The position numbers were made by a program, and so were the translations under genes. Below the pieces are notes generated by a model, which was not told where the DNA came from, did no database searches, and saw only the letters and a list, made by a program, of their open reading frames with translations. 13,289 nucleotides of DNA, from positions 1-13,289 of the forward strand of contig JAGQHH010000095.1 of the NCBI GenBank assembly GCA_020431945.1, written 5' to 3'. This DNA comes from Cyanobacteria bacterium HKST-UBA02. GTDB taxonomy: Bacteria; Cyanobacteriota; Vampirovibrionia; Obscuribacterales; Obscuribacteraceae. Below are positions 6,737 to 13,289 of the stretch, piece by piece (the stretch's first letter is position 1; each line of letters begins with the position of its first letter).

Positions 6737-8184
6737 AGATGGGCGATATCCTCGAAGCTTTCGAGGGTGGCGAGAACACGACCCGGAGGACCGGATCCGG
6801 AACGTCTATCGGCAAAACCGGCATGGGCAGGCATGGCTTTGCGCTGACCCAGGGTCCAGGCTTCGGCTTTCTCGGCTGAAGAAGAAGCCTGACGGAATGC
6901 CCGGGACATGACCCAGAGGTCCACGCTATCGTCCAGGGAATGACCTATTGCCCTTATCTGCCCGCCCCGGTCCTGGGGAGGCTGAGCCGGTCTCACAGTG
7001 AGAAGAGCGAGCTTGCCGTCGGTACCCAGATCGGGCACCACCGGCTCGTATTCTTCGTCCCTGGGAGCTACTGCCTCGACCCTGGCGAGCATCTGGGCCC
7101 AGCGAGCGATACCCGGGGGCGAGGCAGGCAGATCCATGAGACAGAGCGGCAGGTTTTCGGGGCTTTGCACGGGATCGGGGATGATATAGAGCTCCGGGGC
7201 ACCACCCATGCGGAATCCCATATTGAGAAGGGAGTTTGTGATGGAGACCGCCAGCTCGAACTGACGGACGTTTTTCCAGCCGGCGGTGAGGTCGATGAGA
7301 ACGTCATAGCCCGGCAGACCTTCGGACTCGAATTCGCGAACCAGGAGCTTGCCTGTTTTTGCCGAGGAGGCCCAGTGGATGAAACGGGGGCTGTCCCCGG
7401 TGACGAATTCACGCAGGCTGCGCACCGAGGATGAAGGCATCGCCGTGGTCGCTCGGGTCGCCGAGGAGATAAGGGCTGTGGAGCCGCTGGCTCGCAAGCG
7501 ATAGAGGAAATTGCCCTCGACCCCGGAGATACGGGGATAGACCGTCACCACCGGGTGATCGACGGTTTTCTGGGAGCCGATATCGAAACTCCGGGACCAC
7601 CAGGCGAGACCGAAAGGAAAACAGCTATAAGTCTCCAGCGCCTCCATCCGGTAGACGCCCCGGGTGAGCGGCGGACTCTGGGCGACGACCCAGGCTTCGT
7701 TGATGACGGTGTCCACGGTGATCGGACGCAGGACGCTATGCTCGTCCCTGGTCTCCACGAGCTTGGTACGCACCACCAGCCATTTGATCGGCATCATGCG
7801 GGTGATCTTGCGTTTGGTGGCACGTCTGGAGAGCCGGACCCGCACTCTTATCCGGTCGCCGGCCACGCAATCGGGAGGTATCGAGCAGGAGGCCGAGATG
7901 TCCACGATCTGCAAAAACGGCAGGATGAGCCCGAAAAAGATGGTGGTGAAACCTGCGGCAGTGACGAGATAGAGCCAGTCGTTGGCGGTCTCGATGGCGA
8001 GGACATAAAGAAGCAGGGTAATGCCCAGGGCGAACCAGAATCGATTCTCCAGAACGAGTTTGAACCTGCCGCCGGGAACGCTGACGATCAAGCCCTGAAG
8101 GCTGAACTCGACCCCGATGGCAGGAGGCTGAAACTTAGACTGGTACGGGGACTTCTTCGAGTACTCTTTCAATAAGTTCAGCAT
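6733..8184 (-). CDS. DUF58 domain protein
   Basis: 483 residues from ATG 8184. Two membrane segments (about 48-65 and 68-90) are followed by an extended beta-rich region (100-220). The DUF58 signature is at 256-289: LREFVTGDSPRFIHW, then SAKTGKLLVREFE. A von Willebrand A-like region follows (YDVLIDLTAGW, 293-303). The last 60 residues are Ala/Ser/Arg-rich and look disordered. DUF58 proteins are regularly encoded beside MoxR ATPases and transglutaminases and are presumed to be MoxR partners at the membrane. The chosen start lies inside the end of the MoxR gene (50-base overlap), with GAGAG about 14 bases upstream; a longer reading to 8244 is only the other frame of MoxR. The 3' end overlaps the transglutaminase start by 4 bases. 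Family assignment is secure; the molecular role is undefined. Confidence 0.93.
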   Translation of the reverse strand: MLNLLKEYSKKSPYQSKFQPPAIGVEFSLQGLIVSVPGGRFKLVLENRFWFALGITLLLYVLAIETANDWLYLVTAAGFTTIFFGLILPFLQIVDISASCSIPPDCVAGDRIRVRVRLSRRATKRKITRMMPIKWLVVRTKLVETRDEHSVLRPITVDTVINEAWVVAQSPPLTRGVYRMEALETYSCFPFGLAWWSRSFDIGSQKTVDHPVVTVYPRISGVEGNFLYRLRASGSTALISSATRATTAMPSSSVRSLREFVTGDSPRFIHWASSAKTGKLLVREFESEGLPGYDVLIDLTAGWKNVRQFELAVSITNSLLNMGFRMGGAPELYIIPDPVQSPENLPLCLMDLPASPPGIARWAQMLARVEAVAPRDEEYEPVVPDLGTDGKLALLTVRPAQPPQDRGGQIRAIGHSLDDSVDLWVMSRAFRQASSSAEKAEAWTLGQRKAMPAHAGFADRRSGSGPPGRVLATLESFEDIAHL

Positions 8185-9175
8185 GGCTGACGCGGCTCTC
8201 TCTGACTTTCGGGATGACTCTGTGCCCCAGCACGTAAGGTGCAAGGAGCTTGACGTCGTCTGGCTTGACGAAGTCCCGGCCGTCGACGAAGGCAGCGGCC
8301 TGGGCGGCTCTCATCAGGAGCTGGCTGCCCCGGGGGCTGACGCCAAGGACGATGGACGGGTGCTTCCTGGTGGCATTGACGATGGAGACGATGTAATTCT
8401 TGATGGAAGGGTCGACGAAAACTTGCCTGACAGCCTGTCTCGCTTCGAGGACCTCGTCTTCGGTGAGCACGGCGTCCACCTCGAAAGAGCCTTCCTCCAG
8501 GGTCTTGTCCAGGATCTCGACTTCCTGGTGCGGCTTGGGATAGCCCAGGGAGAGCGAGATCATGAAACGGTCGAGCTGGGCTTCCGGCAGTGGGAAAGTA
8601 CCGTGGTACTCGATAGGGTTTTCCGTGGCGATAACGAAAAAGAGCTCCGGGAGCTTGCGTGTGGCACCGTCGGTGGTGACCTGGTGCTCTTCCATGGCTT
8701 CCAGGAGCGCTGACTGGGTCCTTGGAGTGGCGCGGTTGATTTCGTCGGCCAGGAGGATATTGGTGAAAATCGGACCGGGCACGAATTTGAAGACGTTTTC
8801 CTTGGAGTCGAAGATGCTGACCCCGCAGACGTCGGAGGGCAGAAGGTCGGGGGTGCACTGGATACGCTTGAACTTGGCGTGTACCGAAAGTGCCAGGGAT
8901 TTGGCGAGAAGCGTCTTTCCGACTCCCGGAACGTCTTCGATGAGGGCATGACCGCCTGACAGGAGGCAGATGATCGAGAGACGCACCGCCTCGGGCTGTC
9001 CGATCAGGGTGGAGTTGACGTTGTCCAGGAGCTTTTTGGCTTTGGGAGCCAGGGTGGCGATGGCGGTAACGTCGAAATCGTTGCCGGCTTCGAGCTCTTC
9101 CGGCGTGGTTATCTTGGTTCGATCGTCCTCATCGATTTCGTTATCGAGCGCAATGTCGTTCTCGTCGGTGCTCAT
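8135..9175 (-). CDS. MoxR-family AAA+ ATPase
   Basis: A soluble 346-residue chaperone-like ATPase. Residues 1-35 are very acidic (many Asp/Glu). The AAA+ core has Walker A DVPGVGKTL (81-89), Walker B LLADEINRA (141-149), sensor 1 ATENP (183-187), arginine-finger region LDRF (201-204) and sensor 2 SPRGS (280-284), with the helical lid to the C-terminus. The length and every motif fit the MoxR family, whose members form hexameric rings that mature or load metal or partner proteins; genes for VWA/DUF58 proteins and transglutaminases usually follow, as here. The start is ATG 9175, the first gene of the operon. AAGGAG lies upstream but 13 bases away, longer than ideal. The client is not known; the next two gene products are the likely partners. 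Confidence 0.96.
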   Translation of the reverse strand: MSTDENDIALDNEIDEDDRTKITTPEELEAGNDFDVTAIATLAPKAKKLLDNVNSTLIGQPEAVRLSIICLLSGGHALIEDVPGVGKTLLAKSLALSVHAKFKRIQCTPDLLPSDVCGVSIFDSKENVFKFVPGPIFTNILLADEINRATPRTQSALLEAMEEHQVTTDGATRKLPELFFVIATENPIEYHGTFPLPEAQLDRFMISLSLGYPKPHQEVEILDKTLEEGSFEVDAVLTEDEVLEARQAVRQVFVDPSIKNYIVSIVNATRKHPSIVLGVSPRGSQLLMRAAQAAAFVDGRDFVKPDDVKLLAPYVLGHRVIPKVRESRVSHAELIERVLEEVPVPV

Positions 9176-9188
9176 CGGCTTGCGGGCT

Positions 9189-9194
9189 CTCCTT
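9189..9194 (-). promoter_or_regulatory. Ribosome binding site of the MoxR gene
   Basis: AAGGAG on the minus strand, 13 bases before ATG 9175. The core is near perfect but the spacing is long; no better in-frame start is visible nearby. Confidence 0.5.
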
Positions 9195-9309
9195 TTTAAG
9201 AAAAGATCGTCACGGGCTCAACTTGTGTGAAGCGCTCTGCTTTCCGCGTGACAATCCCGGCTTCTGGTCAGGATGCTGCAACACCCCGCCCCAGGCTTCA
9301 TTTACCCAG

Positions 9310-9328
9310 TAGTTTACATGTTAAACTA
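9310..9328. promoter_or_regulatory. 19-base inverted repeat in the divergent MoxR-operon/glyQ spacer, possible operator
   Basis: TAGTTTA (9310-9316), CATGT, TAAACTA (9322-9328): perfect 7-base arms around a 5-base centre. It lies 43 bases before glyQ and about 135 before the MoxR gene, in the AT-rich part of the spacer where promoters would be expected. It is too AT-rich to be a useful terminator. A dimeric regulator site for one or both directions is plausible. Confidence 0.45.
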
Positions 9329-9361
9329 ATTAGCTTCTCTTAGCCCGATAATATTAGACGC

Positions 9362-9365
9362 GGAG
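9362..9365 (+). promoter_or_regulatory. Ribosome binding site of glyQ
   Basis: GGAG, 5 bases before ATG 9371. It selects this start over the in-frame GTG at 9365, which would overlap the motif. Confidence 0.7.
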
Positions 9366-9370
9366 TGGTT

Positions 9371-10309
9371 ATGAGCCTTACCTTTCAGCGCGCGATAGGC
9401 GCCCTCAACGATTTCTGGGACAAACGCGGATGCCTGGTCCTGCAGGCATTCGACATCGAGAAGGGTGCCTCCACCATGAGCCCCGGGACCTTTTTGCGGG
9501 TCCTGGGTCCGGAGCCCTGGAACATGGCCTGCGCCGATCCGGCTCGCCGACCCACCGACGGTCGTTACGGGGACAACCCGAACCGGCTTCAGCATTACTT
9601 CCAGTATCAAGTGATCCTCAAGCCGTCTCCGGATGACGTCCAGGACGTCTATCTCGAGAGTCTCAAGGCGCTTGGCATCAAGCCCGAGAATCACGACATC
9701 CGCTTCGTGGAAGACAACTGGGAATCGCCCACCCTGGGCGCCTGGGGAGTCGGCTGGGAAGTCTGGCTCGATGGGCTCGAGATCACTCAGTTCACCTATT
9801 TCCAGCAAGCCGGCGGCATCGATGTCCGACCCGTGGCTGCCGAGATCACCTATGGTCTCGAGCGACTCTGCATGTACCTCCAGGACGTGGACAACGTCTA
9901 CAATCTCAAATGGAACGACAGCGTCACCTATGGCGAGCTCTACCACCACAACGAGGTCGAGCAGTCCACCTATAACTTCGAACATAGCAATCCGGAAGCC
10001 CTCAACACTCTTTTCGGGATCTTCGAGCAAGAGGCCCTGCGCCTCCTCGATCTGAAGCTGGTGATGCCTGCTTACGAGCATGTCCTCAAGTGCTCGCACA
10101 CCTTCAACCTCCTGGATGCCAGGGGAGTTCTGGGACGAGACGAGCGGATGGCCACCATCCTCAAGATCCGCCGGCTGGCGGAGCGCACGGCCAGGGCTTA
10201 TCTGGAGCAGCGAATCGAGCTCGGATTCCCGCTTCTGCCCGAGAGCCGGCGTGAGGCCCTGGTCGCCGAATATGCCGAGAAATACCTCACCGAGACTTCC
10301 AGCAAGTAG
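9371..10309 (+). CDS. glyQ: Glycyl-tRNA synthetase alpha subunit
   Basis: 312 residues, close to the usual length of about 300. Class II synthetase subunit that activates glycine with ATP; together with the beta chain (GlyS) it charges tRNA-Gly in the cytoplasm. Diagnostic stretches of the bacterial alpha chain are present: [14 protein letters not shown] (37-50), the motif 2 region [14 protein letters not shown] (59-72) and [10 protein letters not shown] (78-87), [18 protein letters not shown] (109-126), [18 protein letters not shown] (129-146) and the motif 3 region EITYGLERL (158-166). The gene looks intact. No glyS follows: the next gene is 387 bases on and unrelated. glyS must be elsewhere, as is usual in Cyanobacteria and relatives. 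No T-box leader (no GGTGG...ACCGCG antiterminator pattern) is seen in front. Confidence 0.98.
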   Translation: MSLTFQRAIGALNDFWDKRGCLVLQAFDIEKGASTMSPGTFLRVLGPEPWNMACADPARRPTDGRYGDNPNRLQHYFQYQVILKPSPDDVQDVYLESLKALGIKPENHDIRFVEDNWESPTLGAWGVGWEVWLDGLEITQFTYFQQAGGIDVRPVAAEITYGLERLCMYLQDVDNVYNLKWNDSVTYGELYHHNEVEQSTYNFEHSNPEALNTLFGIFEQEALRLLDLKLVMPAYEHVLKCSHTFNLLDARGVLGRDERMATILKIRRLAERTARAYLEQRIELGFPLLPESRREALVAEYAEKYLTETSSK

Positions 10310-10328
10310 AAAGGCTTCCAGCAGGTAG
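10296..10328. repeat. Near-perfect direct repeat spanning the glyQ stop codon
   Basis: CTTCCAGCAAGTAG (10296-10309, ending with the stop codon) recurs as CTTCCAGCAGGTAG (10315-10328), 13 of 14 bases equal with 5 bases between copies. It looks like a small local duplication of the gene end; a function is doubtful. Confidence 0.7.
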
Positions 10329-10603
10329 CTCGCGCTCGGGTTTGATACCGGTCATGGTGTCCTCTCGAGATACCGGATCTGGTTGCGCTTTCTTGTCCGG
10401 CCCGGCATTTGTGATCGGGGTGTTATCAGCACGGGCTGCGGGATTCAAGCCCTCTGTCCGATATCTTCCAGCTGGCGATGGTATATATAAACGCCTCTTG
10501 ATTAGCAGTGCCGACTATTAAATTTTTCCTCTTAGAATCCTCACTTTTCGGCTTTCTTCCCCGCCATGCCTGCAGAACCCCTGTAGTCAAGTGAGGGTGG
10601 GCA

Positions 10604-10634
10604 TTGCGCAAAGTCGAACGGATTTATTTATACT
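10604..10634 (+). promoter_or_regulatory. Weak candidate promoter of the NAGPA-family gene
   Basis: TATACT (10629-10634, 5/6) with TTGCGC (10604-10609, 3/6) at a 19-base spacing, in an AT-rich stretch about 60 bases before the TTG start. The -35 match is poor, so only the -10 carries weight. Confidence 0.25.
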
Positions 10635-10685
10635 GAAATTGGGCACATAAATTTTACAAACCCTTTTCAAACTTTTGACTTGAGC

Positions 10686-10689
10686 GAGG
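10686..10689 (+). promoter_or_regulatory. Ribosome binding site that selects a TTG start
   Basis: GAGG, 7 bases before TTG 10697. This start leads straight into a signal peptide; the first in-frame ATG (codon 30) would destroy it. Confidence 0.65.
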
Positions 10690-10696
10690 CATCCCT

Positions 10697-12508
10697 TTGA
10701 AAGACAGCGGCAGCAAAGCACTTACTATTCCGCTATCTCTGGTTTCTGCACTTGCCTTCCTGGCAGGACCGACAGCCCTGCTCATGCCTTCGGAGGCGGC
10801 AACCATTTCGCCTTCGGCAGCGCGCTCTATGAAGCGGGCGCCCAGCCGCAAAGCCAGCCGTTCAACCGCGAGCACCCGCTCCCGGAAGAAGGCTGTTGCT
10901 TCCAGTCGTTCCCGGTCTTCCCGGAATGCCAAGTCATCCAGGTACTCTAAGAAAGCTTCCAGGGCAAGCCACCAGAAAAAAGTAGTGGCCAGGCCCGCTC
11001 CCCGGCCGATCCCGCCCCAGCTCTATATAGACAAGCTCAATATACTCACCCTCAAGCCCGGGCTGGTTCACAAGTTCTACCGCGGCGCCCTCAATATAAA
11101 TGTAGTCGACGTGGACATGAACAACCGCGGTCTGGTTGTTCGTCCCTATCTGGCTGGCAATACTTTCGATTCGCTCAAGACCGTGGCGGAGCACGCCCGG
11201 GACAGCGGCGCCATCGTGGCGGTGAACGCCAACTACTTCAAGAACGACGGCACCCCGCTGGGTGCTATCAAAATGGACGGGCAGTGGGTTTCGGGCTCTT
11301 TGTTCAACCGGGTGGCCATGGGCATCACTCCGGACCGGGACGTCAAGTTCGCCAGGGTCACCCTGCATGGCGAGCTCAAGACTTCCAATCCGGAAGTCCA
11401 CAATATCTGGGTCAACAACATGAACTCCCCCCGCCGGCACGGCACCCGGATGGTCCTCTATAACCGGAAATGGGGAGACTCGGTGACCCTCGCCTATGAC
11501 GGCAACCTCGTCGGTGTCAGTGCCCAGGGCGAGGTGGTGGATACTTCCACCCGATCCATGAAAATTCCATATGGCGGCTATGTGCTTACCGATCGCAAGG
11601 AAAGCGATCTTGCCAATCTGCGCCGGGGCGACTTCGTGCACCTGCGCTGGAAGACCAGACCCACCGACTGGAACGACGTCGAGCACGCCGTGAGCGGCGG
11701 CCCTACCCTGATCAAGAACGGCGAGCTTTTCGTCGGGCTCCAGGGCGAGCACTTCAAGCTCTCCTGGACCAGCAGCAAGATCACGCGCCGAACTGCATGC
11801 GGTATCACAAAAGACAATCATATGATCCTCGCCACTATCGAAGGCGTCCACAATATGTGGGACCTGGCGAAGTTCATGCAACAGCTCGGCTGTGTCGATG
11901 CCATGAACCTCGACGGCGGCGGCTCTACCACTATGGTTGTGAACGGTCAGACTGTCACCCGCAATACCTCCGGCCAGCGCAAAGTAGCGGCTTCAATCTG
12001 TGTCATGGAGCCCAATGTCGCGGCTCGCCACGTGAGATCTCCCGGGCTTCGCTATCGTCCCAGCTCCGATCTGGTTAGTTTCGTCCGTGGTATCAACGTC
12101 CTCGATTATGCCACTCCGATGCTCGGCATGAAATATGTCAAAACCCAGCAGTCAGAGCTCGACATGATGACTTGCACCGATCCGGAAGATAGACCGGAGG
12201 ACTTCGTGCAGGACATGCTCTCCAATACTTTCATCAGCAGTGGCGGTGCGGCTCCTGTAGTATGCGAGCAGAATACTGGACAGGCAGTTATCGACATCAA
12301 CAACGATATCTACGATCCGCCGTCGTCCCAGGACCTGATGCCCAAGCATCCGAAGAAAGCCGACAAGCTGGACAAAAGACAAGCTAAGCTCGAGAAGAAG
12401 AAAAAAGCCGACAAGAAGCAAGCTTCTCCTGCTGTTCCCGAGGACCAATCTTCCGGCTGGAGCAAAAAGCTGCTCAAGCCCTTCGCCTTCGGCCGTCACA
12501 AGAGCTGA
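10697..12508 (+). CDS. Secreted phosphodiester glycosidase (NAGPA) family protein with basic linker
   Basis: 603 residues from TTG 10697. A signal peptide is visible (hydrophobic 10-30, cut near SEAA-T, 32-36). Next comes a strongly basic Ser/Arg/Lys-rich linker (about 44-98), then a NAGPA-type domain (about 110-437; family PF09992, named after the enzyme that uncovers mannose-6-phosphate). Family marks: AVNANYF (175-181), NRVAMGI (204-210), AVSGGPTLIKNGE (331-343), RRTACGI (364-370) and MNLDGGGSTTMVVNG (403-417). Bacterial relatives are exported and some act on phosphodiester-linked sugars of envelope or exopolysaccharide. After the domain lies a region of about 110 residues with no recognised fold (two Cys, C493 and C523), then a Lys-rich tail (550-575) ending in a basic C-terminus. 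The basic parts may bind anionic wall or DNA; this is inference. It converges with the next gene, 12 bases away. Confidence 0.92.
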   Translation: MKDSGSKALTIPLSLVSALAFLAGPTALLMPSEAATISPSAARSMKRAPSRKASRSTASTRSRKKAVASSRSRSSRNAKSSRYSKKASRASHQKKVVARPAPRPIPPQLYIDKLNILTLKPGLVHKFYRGALNINVVDVDMNNRGLVVRPYLAGNTFDSLKTVAEHARDSGAIVAVNANYFKNDGTPLGAIKMDGQWVSGSLFNRVAMGITPDRDVKFARVTLHGELKTSNPEVHNIWVNNMNSPRRHGTRMVLYNRKWGDSVTLAYDGNLVGVSAQGEVVDTSTRSMKIPYGGYVLTDRKESDLANLRRGDFVHLRWKTRPTDWNDVEHAVSGGPTLIKNGELFVGLQGEHFKLSWTSSKITRRTACGITKDNHMILATIEGVHNMWDLAKFMQQLGCVDAMNLDGGGSTTMVVNGQTVTRNTSGQRKVAASICVMEPNVAARHVRSPGLRYRPSSDLVSFVRGINVLDYATPMLGMKYVKTQQSELDMMTCTDPEDRPEDFVQDMLSNTFISSGGAAPVVCEQNTGQAVIDINNDIYDPPSSQDLMPKHPKKADKLDKRQAKLEKKKKADKKQASPAVPEDQSSGWSKKLLKPFAFGRHKS

Positions 12509-12520
12509 GATTCAAGGGCT

Positions 12521-13288
12521 CTAGTTATCCCGGGACTGCCTTCCCTGATTGAAGCCGGCCATCTGCCATGCATACTGATTGAGGCTCGGCTCAGAGCCCA
12601 TGGGAGTAGTTGCGAGTTGCATGACCTGGGCCACTTTCTCTATGGCTGCGTTTCTCAGATCTCCGAGGAAAGTGCCGTCGCTGAATTCTCCGGCTGCAGC
12701 TTCGTCCTTTACGCCTGTCCAGTTCTTGTGGAGCTCGGTGATTGTCTCGGGCTCGACCCCGAACACGTCTACCGGCGAGCCGGCTACTTCCTTGCCCAGG
12801 TTGTAGACTGCCGGCATGACGGCACCGTTGAGGACTTCGCCGGTGTATTCGCTGGCTCCATAGGTGCCCTGCAGGAGAAAGTGCTCGGCATTGGCGTAGT
12901 CCTGGCGCCCGCCCGGTCTCATGACCCGGATATCCGACCAGGCGCCTCCCAACTGTCTGGCCTCGCTCTGATCGCCATTGCGGTCGAGAGCCATGCGTAC
13001 GAGAAATGCGGTTCTCTGATTCTCGGCAGCCTGGGAGCCATCGTCTGGAAAGTGGTGGTCCATGAATTCGTCGAGTTTGCTCAGGTCCCTGGTCGAAAGG
13101 GCATGCTCGAATAGAGGCGCTGCCTCTCTGAGTAGCGCAGGATCGACCTGGTCGATCATATCCCGGCGACGCCCGGAGCCCGCGATCTCCAGGGCGGCAT
13201 CACCGATGCCGCTCATCGTCTCGATCGTCTCGTTGGCCAGATCGCCTGGCAGGCTCCCGTCGCTGAATTGACCTCTGGTGGCGGCGTC
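12521..13288 (-). CDS. C-terminal part of an unrecognised protein with an internal repeat (cut by window edge)
   Basis: The frame is open to the right edge, so the ATG at 13216 is probably internal and at least 255 residues are visible, ending at TAG 12521. It is acidic and soluble in character with no membrane helix. A motif occurs twice in the visible part, about 194 residues apart: DAATRGQFSDGSLPGDLANE at 13288-13229 and DEAAAGEFSDGTFLGDLRNA at 12706-12647. They share FSDG, GDL, N and a following IE, about 13 of 24 positions without gaps. This suggests a protein built of roughly 190-residue units. Between them lie helical stretches such as LLREAAPLFEHALSTRDLSKL. No catalytic motif or family is recognised. 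It is convergent with the NAGPA-family gene and shares no transcript with it. Confidence 0.75.
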   Translation of the reverse strand, partial: DAATRGQFSDGSLPGDLANETIETMSGIGDAALEIAGSGRRRDMIDQVDPALLREAAPLFEHALSTRDLSKLDEFMDHHFPDDGSQAAENQRTAFLVRMALDRNGDQSEARQLGGAWSDIRVMRPGGRQDYANAEHFLLQGTYGASEYTGEVLNGAVMPAVYNLGKEVAGSPVDVFGVEPETITELHKNWTGVKDEAAAGEFSDGTFLGDLRNAAIEKVAQVMQLATTPMGSEPSLNQYAWQMAGFNQGRQSRDN

Positions 13289-13289
13289 G

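Larger units (their letters stand above)
10310..10696. other. 387-base non-coding stretch between glyQ and the NAGPA-family gene
   Basis: No gene is supported here; the short open frames on either strand (including 61 codons at 10426-10611 minus) lack recognisable content. The left part is GC-rich and holds the small direct repeat plus a weak GGGCT/AGCCC hairpin (10433-10452). From about 10480 it is AT-rich, including TATATATAA at 10482-10490, consistent with upstream promoter sequence for the next gene. No clear T-rich terminator for glyQ is visible. Confidence 0.6.

Noticed and set aside
7555..8175. Plus-strand open frame of 206 codons opposite the DUF58 gene
   Set aside because: Composition (Gly, Asp, His, Glu-rich) is that of a complementary-strand shadow, and the DUF58 gene fills the other strand.
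8185..8244. N-terminal extension of the DUF58 protein to 8244
   Set aside because: These 20 codons are just another frame of the MoxR C-terminal coding sequence; ATG 8184 is the better start.
9176..9370. T-box or glycine riboswitch in front of glyQ
   Set aside because: No T-box antiterminator sequence, specifier loop or terminator T-run, and no paired glycine aptamer pattern can be seen.
9326..10099. Minus-strand open frame of 257 codons opposite glyQ
   Set aside because: It is a shadow of the highly conserved glyQ codons; its translation is low-complexity (many Leu/Val/Asp/Gly) and resembles no family.
10433..10460. tRNA-like T-arm (GGATTCAAGCC)
   Set aside because: The loop resembles TTCRANY but the T stem does not pair and no acceptor, D or anticodon arms can be built around it.
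10426..10611. 61-codon minus-strand frame in the glyQ-NAGPA spacer
   Set aside because: No recognisable motif, no ribosome site, and it crosses AT-rich promoter-like sequence.
10934..11881. Minus-strand open frame of 315 codons opposite the NAGPA-family gene
   Set aside because: The plus strand carries clear NAGPA motifs throughout; a long antisense frame is expected from GC-rich third positions.

Overview
The window appears to be chromosomal DNA from a GC-rich bacterium. No rRNA, tRNA, CRISPR array, transposase or phage gene was recognised. A stand-alone glyQ (glycyl-tRNA synthetase alpha chain) with no glyS beside it, together with a Hanks-type Ser/Thr kinase, would suit the Cyanobacteria/Vampirovibrionia (Melainabacteria, e.g. 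Obscuribacterales) branch, where glyQ and glyS are usually unlinked. This placement is inference only; a search with the glyQ protein would settle it.

Layout. Positions 1-9175 hold seven genes, all on the minus strand. In transcription order (right to left) they are: a MoxR-type AAA+ ATPase (9175-8135), a DUF58 protein (8184-6733) and a membrane transglutaminase of the TgpA type (6736-3950), joined by a 50-base and a 4-base (ATGA) overlap. After a 243-base AT-rich spacer with a candidate promoter comes a second, unusual AAA+ ATPase with a winged-helix-like N-terminal region (3706-2414). A 101-base spacer packed with three inverted repeats, one resembling an intrinsic terminator, follows. Then come a small secreted protein (2312-1512), a small nucleotidyltransferase (1494-766) and the N-terminal part of a Ser/Thr protein kinase (669 to the left edge, truncated by the window).

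On the plus strand, glyQ (9371-10309) is divergent from the MoxR operon across a 195-base spacer that holds a 19-base inverted repeat. A 387-base non-coding stretch follows, then a secreted phosphodiester glycosidase (NAGPA) family protein (10697-12508). A minus-strand gene meets it tail to tail with 12 bases between; its stop is at 12521 and it runs off the right edge. It encodes an unrecognised protein with an internal repeat.

How the genes fit together. MoxR/DUF58/transglutaminase is a widespread gene set whose members are thought to act together at the cell envelope, with MoxR as a chaperone-like ATPase; its substrate here is unknown. The secreted protein, the nucleotidyltransferase and the kinase may share a transcript (17- and 96-base gaps), but the kinase may have its own promoter. 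No defence or mobile system is evident. The least explained items are the second AAA+ ATPase with its structured 3' spacer, the secreted protein after it, and the repeat protein at the right edge.
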